From: Alphaproteobacteria bacterium
GTDB lineage: Bacteria > Pseudomonadota > Alphaproteobacteria > Rickettsiales > JAIXRX01
DNA: 7,741 bases
Assembly (NCBI GenBank): GCA_027485005.1
Contig: JAIXRX010000092.1
Span: 1-7,741 of the forward strand
Direction: 5' to 3'
Positions 1 through 4,946 of this stretch are shown here, in pieces. The notes beneath the pieces were generated by a model. It was not told the DNA's origin. It did no database searches and was given only the letters and a program-made list of their open reading frames with translations. The translations under genes and the position numbers were made by a program. Every line of letters begins with the position of its first letter. The stretch's first letter is position 1.

Positions 1-32
1 AAAAAACCTCCCTTTTGAGGGGGAGGTTTTTT
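1..32 (-). terminator. Intrinsic terminator after the OmpA-domain gene
   Basis: CCTCCC (7-12) pairs with GGGAGG (21-26), and flanking A and T runs (1-6 and 27-32) extend the stem to 12 base pairs around an 8-base loop. It starts about 20 bases after the stop codon of the minus-strand OmpA-domain gene and, read on that strand, ends in a T run reaching the window edge. The symmetric A/T arms mean it could also stop transcription arriving from the left. Confidence 0.85.
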
Positions 33-52
33 TACATTTTTAACGTGTTGAG

Positions 53-2122
53 CTATTCGACAAACACATCCACGCGGTCGGCGTTGCTGGTTTCATTGCC
101 TTTGGCTTGCACGTCGATACGGTAGTTTTCAACGCCAAGGTCAATGAAGGCAGCGCGGGTGGCCAAAGCACGCGCCAAAGCAATGCGTCGGGCCGCGGGC
201 GCTTGGTCTTTATTGCCTGACGCATGTGCAACAAGACGTACTTTTTTGGTGGTGTCTTTTTTCAAAGTTTCAGCAATCGATTGTAGCTGTGCTTGCGCGG
301 TGGCTGGCACTTGCTTTTCGTCGGCAGCAAAAGAGATTTTTGCGGCAGCATTACCACTGATATTGTCAGTACTTGATTTTTGTTCCACTACGTCAAGTTG
401 TTCGGACAAAGCAGGAGCGGCACCCGTGGCAGGAGCGGCAATCGCAGGCAGCGGCGGCAACTCTGGAATGGCATTCGCAGCTTTATCTGGCACTGATTCT
501 GGCAAGGCTGGGAGCTCTGGCATTGCGCCAATGGGCGGTAGCTCAGCATTCCCTACTTCAGGCACAGGCACGCTTTTTTGCGTTTTATTATCAACCTTCA
601 CCGTTTTGGGTTCGGCTTTAATCGCTTGGGTTTTGAGGTTGGTAGCTGGCACTTCTGACGGCTGAGATGGAGCATTACTTGGCTTCAGTGCTGGCACTGG
701 CAAGGCTACACTGTTCTCAGTTTTTGCCTCAGTCGGTGGGGGTAAAAGTTCTGGGCTAGCTGGTAAGGCAGGTGCTTGATCCGTCGGCATGCCTTCCATG
801 GGTGGAAGAGATGCCCCCGCATCCATTGCTGCTGGTGGCAAAGGAAGTGGCTGACCATCTGGGCCTAATTCTGTGAGAGGCGGAATGCCGTCAGCTGGAG
901 CCTCCATCGGCGATGGCATACCATCCATTGGTGCAGGAGGAGGCATGTCATCTGGCCCAGGAGGGGCTGGCATATCATCGGGACCGGCCGCAGCGGGGGC
1001 GAGCGGTTTGGCAGGTTCATTGCCAAGCCATCCCTGAATGGTTTCCATGATGCTGTTCCAAATGTCGGCAATACTATCCAAGATATCATCGAGGAAACTT
1101 GTTTCTGCGACCATTGGTGGCGGTGGCGGAGCCACTTCGTCGCTCACCGGTGCTGGCGCTTCTGCAACTGGCATCTCACCTTCCATCGGTGGTGCAGAAG
1201 GTGCGGCCATCGGGTCAATCGGTGCGCCTGTGGTGGGATCAACAGCTGGCACGTCTGTGATCGGCATGCCAGTCATAGGGTCTAGTGCTGGTGTGATGCC
1301 TGTGCCGTCTGATGGAGGCGCAGGTGGCATGTCGCCCACTGGCGGCATAGGTGGTAAGCCGCTATCCACAGGGGCGGCGATCGGCTGGTTTGGTGCGGGC
1401 ACTTCTCCCATTGGTGGCAATGGCGCAGGTGGCATGCTCACTGGGTCTGGCAAAGCAGGCATCTCAGCCACAGGGGCGGCCGGTGGCAATGGTGCTGGTT
1501 CCACGGCGACAGGCGCTGCTGGCACTGGCTCTGGTACAGCTGGCAAAGACGGCATGTCTGGCGCTGGCACTACAGGTTCTGGTCGTTGAGGTGCGACGAT
1601 TGGCTCTGGTGCTACAATAGGCGTAGCTAGAGGAGCAGCAGACACAGCAGCTTTTGGTGCACTGACTTTACGTTTTTTGGGTTTAGGATTCGTTTTTTTA
1701 TAAGATTTCTTGCTACCGCTTGTGCCGATAATATCTTCTTCTGAACCCAGTGGACGAAGTAGTAAGCCGCCAGATGGTGCGTTGCTTGGGGTGTTAATTT
1801 CTTGGCGATTGCTGTTAACAGGCTGACGAGCCGAAGTATTTCCATTTGAATCAAGGCGAATAGTGCCCAGTGAGCCTGCATTTTTGCTAGACGACGTACT
1901 AGTGGATGATGGGCTGCTGTAGCTAGGTACGTTATTTTGCGGCGCAGGTGAGGTGCCACGCAATTTTTCAAGCGCTTGAAGATTAACTTCTACGCTCGGA
2001 GGAGGTGCAACAATTTGCGCGCTTGCTGATTGATAAGAAACGAGTAGTGAAACCCCTGCAACAGCACAGAAACGCAAGTGTTTTAAGCGTTTTGATGTGG
2101 TCGATTGGCGTGTAAATTCCAT
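53..2122 (-). CDS. Proline-rich envelope protein with C-terminal OmpA-like domain
   Basis: A 689-residue predicted exported protein. A signal peptide (basic residues 11-17, hydrophobic 18-30, likely cleavage after Ala35 in SASA/Q) is followed by a Ser/Asn-rich stretch, a Lys-rich patch (138-152), a very long Pro/Ala/Met linker (about 160-570, roughly 110 prolines by hand count) and an OmpA-like domain (about 595-689). An amphipathic segment, 343-367, interrupts the linker. OmpA-like domains bind peptidoglycan, so the linker may span the periplasm while the C-terminus grips the wall; that topology is inferred. Start: the ATG at 2122 has GGGGAAGG 8-15 bases upstream and begins the signal peptide directly; the in-frame ATG at 2167 would overlap the phosphatase stop and add 15 residues ahead of it. 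It lies 38 bases downstream of the phosphatase gene, as last gene of the efp operon. The Asp usual in the GHTD-like motif appears to be Ser (AHAS, 632-635); Arg651 is kept. Confidence 0.85.
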   Translation of the reverse strand: MEFTRQSTTSKRLKHLRFCAVAGVSLLVSYQSASAQIVAPPPSVEVNLQALEKLRGTSPAPQNNVPSYSSPSSTSTSSSKNAGSLGTIRLDSNGNTSARQPVNSNRQEINTPSNAPSGGLLLRPLGSEEDIIGTSGSKKSYKKTNPKPKKRKVSAPKAAVSAAPLATPIVAPEPIVAPQRPEPVVPAPDMPSLPAVPEPVPAAPVAVEPAPLPPAAPVAEMPALPDPVSMPPAPLPPMGEVPAPNQPIAAPVDSGLPPMPPVGDMPPAPPSDGTGITPALDPMTGMPITDVPAVDPTTGAPIDPMAAPSAPPMEGEMPVAEAPAPVSDEVAPPPPPMVAETSFLDDILDSIADIWNSIMETIQGWLGNEPAKPLAPAAAGPDDMPAPPGPDDMPPPAPMDGMPSPMEAPADGIPPLTELGPDGQPLPLPPAAMDAGASLPPMEGMPTDQAPALPASPELLPPPTEAKTENSVALPVPALKPSNAPSQPSEVPATNLKTQAIKAEPKTVKVDNKTQKSVPVPEVGNAELPPIGAMPELPALPESVPDKAANAIPELPPLPAIAAPATGAAPALSEQLDVVEQKSSTDNISGNAAAKISFAADEKQVPATAQAQLQSIAETLKKDTTKKVRLVAHASGNKDQAPAARRIALARALATRAAFIDLGVENYRIDVQAKGNETSNADRVDVFVE

Positions 2123-2160
2123 GGCAAAAACCTTCCCCAGTATTATTATATGGAGATGTT

Positions 2161-2973
2161 CTAGCAATTTTCTCGCAAAAGTGCATCAAGGTTTTGATGA
2201 ATTCTTTCATTTGCTGCCACAAGTGACCGCGCTGCATCTAAATTGCTGTCGCCACCGATTTGAGTAACCACTCCGCCAGCCTCTTTTACCATTAGAATAC
2301 CTGCGGCAATGTCCCAGTGGCGGAAGGATTTGTACCATGCACCATCAAAGCGTCCCGCGGCCACATAAGCGAGGTCCAGCGCAGTCGCGCCCATGGTACG
2401 AACCCCAAGGGTGCGTTCGGCTACGCGATTATGAAGGCGCAGCGCTTCGGCGTTACCGTCGCGCCCATAGCGGGCGGCAGCGGTAACGAACAGAGAGTTT
2501 TGAATGTCAGAGCGTTTGGAAACGGCCATACGACGGTCATTGTGGAAGGCGCCATTGCCGCGTTCACACGCAAACAAATCGTCGTGAATCGGATCATAAA
2601 TCAGGCCGGCGACCACTTCCCATGTACCATCATACTTACGCTTTTCTTGTGCAATAGAGATGCAAAAATACGGGATGGCGTGCAGAAAATTGTTGGTGCC
2701 ATCAATCGGGTCTACTACCCAGCGATACTCATTTTCTTCACCTTGCATTTCGCCTGATTCTTCCATCAAATAGCCAAATTTAGGGCGAGCATGCATCAAT
2801 TCTTCTTTAATAACTTTTTCGGCACGCAGATCTGCTTCTGACACGAAATCATTCGTGCCTTTCACAGACACTTGAAGCTGTTCAACTTCACGAAAATCGT
2901 GGATAAGGCCACGTGCTGCGCGGCGAGCCGCTTTGGTCATGACAGTAATAATCGGGGAGCGAGCAATCGACAT
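2161..2973 (-). CDS. suhB: Inositol monophosphatase family protein (SuhB-like)
   Basis: A 270-residue soluble cytoplasmic enzyme of the Mg-dependent inositol monophosphatase family, which hydrolyses inositol-1-phosphate and related phosphomonoesters; E. coli SuhB (267 residues) also acts in rRNA transcription antitermination. Metal-site motifs are intact: Glu71 in MEESGE, D88-P-I-D91-G-T-N-N-F, and W220-D221-I-A-A-G near the C-terminus, with the N-terminal KGTND segment at 39-43. Start: ATG at 2973 gives the usual MSIARSPII N-terminus and lies 4 bases after the efp stop, with AAAGG inside the efp end as a rather distant ribosome site (about 12 bases). A TTG at 3000 would overlap efp and is less likely. 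It sits between efp and the OmpA-domain gene and is probably co-transcribed with both. The family call is firm; the physiological substrate is not shown by sequence. Confidence 0.93.
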   Translation of the reverse strand: MSIARSPIITVMTKAARRAARGLIHDFREVEQLQVSVKGTNDFVSEADLRAEKVIKEELMHARPKFGYLMEESGEMQGEENEYRWVVDPIDGTNNFLHAIPYFCISIAQEKRKYDGTWEVVAGLIYDPIHDDLFACERGNGAFHNDRRMAVSKRSDIQNSLFVTAAARYGRDGNAEALRLHNRVAERTLGVRTMGATALDLAYVAAGRFDGAWYKSFRHWDIAAGILMVKEAGGVVTQIGGDSNLDAARSLVAANERIHQNLDALLRENC

Positions 2974-2977
2974 AAAA

Positions 2978-3547
2978 CTAAGAAGCCTTTGCGCGTTCAA
3001 CGTATGAAGCGTCTGCCGTCATCACTACAATTTTAGTGCCAGCTTCGATGAAAGGGGGCACCAGCGTGCGAACGCCATTGGAAAGGGTGGCCGGTTTGTA
3101 AGAAGAACTTGCAGTTTGGCCTTTCACTGTGGGTTCAGTTTCAGCAATTTCCAGCGTTACTTTTTCTGGTAATGTTACTGAAAGAGGTTTTTCTTCATAC
3201 AGTTGAATGCTAACTTCCATACCGTCTTGCAAGAAAGGCAAACTATCACCCAACAACTCTTTTGGTAGTTGAATTTGTTCGTAGCTGGTTTGATCCATAA
3301 AGGTCAAAAGCTCGCCTTCCGCATAGAGAAATTGGTAGGTTTGTTCATCCAAGCGCACGCGCTCGACTGATTCATTCGACGCAAAGCGTTTGTTACTTTT
3401 ATTGCCAGACTGAATGTCTTTCATATCCACTTGGTTAAAAGAGCGTAAATTGCCTGGTGTACCGATTTGAATACGAGTGACAAGCCACAGGCGTTTATCC
3501 ATTTCTAAAACCATACCGGGACGGATGGCGCTGCCGTCAATTTTCAT
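2978..3547 (-). CDS. efp: Elongation factor P, with Asn at the modification site
   Basis: A 189-residue EF-P, the usual length. EF-P binds between the P and E sites of stalled ribosomes and promotes peptide bonds at polyproline. An N-terminal KOW-like domain (about 1-60) is followed by two OB-fold domains; the C-terminal signature KGQTASSSYKPATLSNGVRT (142-161) and the ending YVERAK match alphaproteobacterial EF-Ps. The domain I loop that normally reads PGKG (Lys34 in E. coli, modified by EpmA/EpmB) or PGR (EarP type) reads T-P-G-N-L-R-S-F at 30-37, so Asn33 (codon AAT, complement of 3449-3451) replaces the modified residue. The protein is otherwise intact, so this looks like a natural variant rather than decay. 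The ATG is preceded by AAGGA at 7 bases' spacing. First gene of an operon with the SuhB-like enzyme and a proline-rich OmpA-domain protein. Confidence 0.95.
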   Translation of the reverse strand: MKIDGSAIRPGMVLEMDKRLWLVTRIQIGTPGNLRSFNQVDMKDIQSGNKSNKRFASNESVERVRLDEQTYQFLYAEGELLTFMDQTSYEQIQLPKELLGDSLPFLQDGMEVSIQLYEEKPLSVTLPEKVTLEIAETEPTVKGQTASSSYKPATLSNGVRTLVPPFIEAGTKIVVMTADASYVERAKAS

Positions 3548-3585
3548 GAGTGATTCCTTGATATATAGAGTGATTTAATGGCGCT

Positions 3586-3614
3586 GCTATAGCAGTGGGG
3601 GTGTGGTTTGGCAA
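3586..3614 (-). promoter_or_regulatory. Predicted sigma70-type promoter of the efp operon
   Basis: On the minus strand TTGCCA (3614-3609, 5 of 6 to TTGACA) lies 17 bases upstream of TATAGC (3591-3586, 4 of 6 to TATAAT). A start near 3579 would give a leader of about 32 bases before the efp ATG, with the AAGGA site inside it. The -10 hexamer lies in a perfect 12-base palindrome, CTGCTATAGCAG (3584-3595), which could be an operator or coincidence. Confidence 0.55.
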
Positions 3615-3632
3615 GCTATGTGATGGGATGAA

Positions 3633-3880
3633 GAGCGAAGTATGACGAGTGATCCGAGGTTAGGTAGCTGAGCCAGCCTTGAGCTGGTTTCATTTGAGCT
3701 GCAGTAGCTTTGAGCGGAAGCAAATACTCAAGCGCAGTAGCGCTTGCGAGCCTTCAGCTCATCTCATGTTAGGTTCAGGAAGAGCCGAACGGAGATAAAT
3801 GCATAAGGCCAGTAGGCCGTAACAGCCCTGAGCTAGCTTCATGCAAGCTTCAGTAGAAGCGAGCGGAAGCAAATGCAAAA
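3633..3880. repeat. Degenerate ~75-base tandem repeat array with conserved small hairpins
   Basis: Units begin at about 3637 (weak), 3712 (GAGCGGAAGCAAATA), 3787 (GAACGGAGATAAATG) and 3861 (GAGCGGAAGCAAATG, truncated), spacing 74-75 bases. Three stem-loops recur at fixed offsets. H1: CAAGCGC-AGTA-GCGCTTG (3729-3746) and GGCC-AGTA-GGCC (3807-3818). H2: CCAGC-CTTGA-GCTGG (3673-3687), GAGC-CTTCA-GCTC (3748-3760) and AGC-CCTGA-GCT (3824-3834). H3: AGCT-GCAGT-AGCT (3697-3709), GGTTC-AGGAA-GAGCC (3772-3786) and GCTTC-AGTA-GAAGC (3847-3860). Several arm differences are compensatory, so the structure seems to be kept while the sequence drifts. No open reading frame crosses it. The array lies between the efp promoter and the regulatory region of the lipoprotein gene; its function is unknown. 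Confidence 0.7.
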
Positions 3881-3881
3881 G

Positions 3882-3904
3882 CCGTCATCTAATCGTCATC
3901 TAAT
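3882..3904 (+). promoter_or_regulatory. PhoB-box-like direct repeat (box 1)
   Basis: An 11-base sequence, CGTCATCTAAT, occurs twice in perfect tandem (3883-3893 and 3894-3904). Framed as CCGTCAT-CTAA-TCGTCAT-CTAA from 3882, it has the architecture of a PhoB box: 7-base halves close to CTGTCAT, separated by 4 A/T-rich bases, 11-base period. The first half matches 6 of 7 and the second 5 of 7. The direction fits plus-strand transcription towards the lipoprotein gene. No binding evidence exists, and no phosphate gene lies in the window. Confidence 0.4.
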
Positions 3905-3932
3905 TTTCAAAAAAACCAAAAAAATCCAAAGA

Positions 3933-3947
3933 TTAATGAGTGGTTAA
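3933..3947. promoter_or_regulatory. CtrA-like site TTAA-N7-TTAA
   Basis: TTAA at 3933-3936 and TTAA at 3944-3947 are separated by exactly 7 bases, matching the core motif of the alphaproteobacterial cell-cycle regulator CtrA (TTAA-N7-TTAA, often followed by C). The trailing C is absent on both strands. The region is A/T-rich, so a chance match is possible, but it falls directly between the two PhoB-like elements. Confidence 0.35.
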
Positions 3948-3949
3948 AG

Positions 3950-3978
3950 CCGTCACGCAATTGTAACAAAACCTTAAC
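3950..3978 (+). promoter_or_regulatory. PhoB-box-like direct repeats (box 2, three half-sites)
   Basis: Three 7-base elements follow at an 11-base period: CCGTCAC (3950-3956), TTGTAAC (3961-3967) and CCTTAAC (3972-3978), separated by GCAA and AAAA. This resembles one and a half PhoB boxes next to a promoter. A possible -10, TAGATT (4001-4006), lies 22 bases after the last half-site, farther than typical for PhoB-activated promoters, so promoter placement is uncertain. Confidence 0.42.
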
Positions 3979-4000
3979 ACAAAACGGCAAAAAAATAGGT

Positions 4001-4207
4001 TAGATTGCTTGAACTTCATTCTGTGGTTTATGCCTTCTTTATTAATTAAAGGCTGGCAGCGCCACAGTCCATGCACTGATAGATTAAAAGAGCCGATGAG
4101 GTGCATGTTATTTAAGAAGCAAATTCCAAAGCAGCGGTGCAAGCCAAAGTGGAGGGCATTTAAATAGTTTTTTTAATTTTTAAACCGGGCGTGAGCCCAC
4201 AAACAAA
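4001..4207 (+). promoter_or_regulatory. Putative structured leader of the lipoprotein gene, or small RNA
   Basis: No convincing gene is seen here. After a candidate -10 (TAGATT, 4001-4006) come nested inverted repeats: CTGTGG (4021-4026) with CCACAG (4062-4067), enclosing TGCC (4031-4034) with GGCA (4055-4058). Next is CATGCAC (4070-4076) with GTGCATG (4101-4107), then a small hairpin GGGC-GTGA-GCCC (4187-4198) ten bases before the lipoprotein ATG. The T-rich run at 4168-4180 has no strong stem before it, so I do not call it a terminator. Transcription across the region is inferred, not shown. Confidence 0.3.
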
Positions 4208-4867
4208 ATGAGACAGATGATTGTATTTTGGGTCATCATCCTGATGGCCCTCGTGTCCTGCAAAAAGGACGACCCCACTCCGGTGGATCCTGTGAAGCCA
4301 TGTGTCGGGGCAAACTGCCCAGACAATGGGAACGGAAATGGGAACGGTTCCGGCACCAAGCCGGACACCACTGGCGGAGGTCAAGTCATCCCTGACAGCC
4401 TCAAGGCTTTTACAGGGAGCTTGACCAAAAACATACTAGGGATGGCAAACCTAGTAAGGCGTGAACTGAAGTTCACTAAGGCACAAGTGCCTGATGAGCT
4501 TGAGTTTAAGGTAATTGACGGGCAGCTCCTGAGCCCTGCAGTTACCACGGCGGCTCAAATTGCTACAGACGATATCATTGTCGATCTGTACAAATTAAAG
4601 TGGGTTAATTTTAAGATTCCGGGTGACCCAATACTAGGCGGGGGAAGGCCACGGTACGTTGCGGTGGCAGACCAAAAGTCACTACCCACTTTAAAACAGG
4701 CGGGATTTAAAACCCTTGCGTGGGTCATTAGTGACTACCACGACATACGGGTTATTCCAGCTCAAAGGCGGGCTGGGATAATGCTCGTAGCTCTGAAAGA
4801 AGGCTACGATCCAGCGGTACCACTGTTGGGGCATTATCAAATCGCTTTATTTCACGTCAAAGAATAA
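4208..4867 (+). CDS. Predicted lipoprotein of unknown function, likely horizontally acquired
   Basis: A 219-residue protein that I do not recognise. A short hydrophobic signal (residues 4-16) ends in the lipobox L-V-S-C18, so lipidation at Cys18 is expected. The mature N-terminus reads C-K-K-D-D followed by a Pro/Asp-rich stretch, two more cysteines (C32, C37) and a Gly/Asn low-complexity linker (about 40-58). The remainder (about 60-219) looks like one folded, mixed alpha/beta domain with no motif I can name. C-K-K-D-D resembles surface-export signals of Bacteroidota lipoproteins (Lys followed by two acidic residues), which is unusual in an alphaproteobacterium. No Shine-Dalgarno precedes ATG 4208 (upstream CACAAACAAA); ATG 4217 is the alternative start. 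Arg codons are 3 AGG, 3 CGG, 1 AGA, 1 CGT and no CGC, unlike the CGC/CGT-rich neighbours. It has its own terminator and no co-directional neighbour in the window. Confidence 0.75.
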   Translation: MRQMIVFWVIILMALVSCKKDDPTPVDPVKPCVGANCPDNGNGNGNGSGTKPDTTGGGQVIPDSLKAFTGSLTKNILGMANLVRRELKFTKAQVPDELEFKVIDGQLLSPAVTTAAQIATDDIIVDLYKLKWVNFKIPGDPILGGGRPRYVAVADQKSLPTLKQAGFKTLAWVISDYHDIRVIPAQRRAGIMLVALKEGYDPAVPLLGHYQIALFHVKE

Positions 4868-4886
4868 GGCGTGGAAAAAGTAAAAG

Positions 4887-4919
4887 AATAAGCATAGGGT
4901 TCGGCCTCCTATGCTTATT
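4887..4919. terminator. Strong bidirectional intrinsic terminator
   Basis: AATAAGCATAGG (4887-4898) pairs perfectly with CCTATGCTTATT (4908-4919), a 12-base-pair stem with a 9-base loop. On the plus strand a long T run follows (to about 4933), 19 bases after the lipoprotein stop. On the minus strand TCTTTTACTTTTTCC follows the stem, so it can also end the ABC transporter transcript, whose stop lies 28 bases before it. Confidence 0.9.
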
Positions 4920-4946
4920 TTTTTGTCTTTTTTTTCGGATATCTGA

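Noticed and set aside
1038..1589. 183-codon plus-strand open frame opposite the proline-rich gene
   Set aside because: A shadow: antisense of Pro/Ala/Met-rich coding sequence gives Gly/Ala/Ser-rich stop-free frames. It has no domain, signal or ribosome site.
2145..2150. Exact TATAAT on the minus strand upstream of the OmpA-domain gene
   Set aside because: No acceptable -35 at 15-19 bases, and the start would fall in the ribosome site. A weak internal promoter is not excluded, but I do not call it.
2123..2167. N-terminal extension of the OmpA-domain protein to an ATG at 2167
   Set aside because: It would overlap the upstream stop, lacks a ribosome site and puts 15 residues ahead of a good signal peptide; ATG 2122 has GGGGAAGG at proper spacing.
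3633..3880. CRISPR array
   Set aside because: The units are degenerate, lack identical 24-40 base repeats with unique spacers, and have no cas gene nearby.
3933..4142. 69-codon minus-strand open frame in the intergenic region
   Set aside because: It overlaps the regulator-like repeats and inverted repeats, has no recognisable protein pattern and no ribosome site.
4168..4180. T-rich run as a terminator before the lipoprotein gene
   Set aside because: No GC-rich stem immediately precedes it; the GGGC/GCCC hairpin lies after it, and read on the minus strand that hairpin is not followed by a T run.
4160..4384. Minus-strand open frames opposite the lipoprotein start
   Set aside because: Antisense shadows of the lipoprotein's low-complexity linker, with no supporting start signal.
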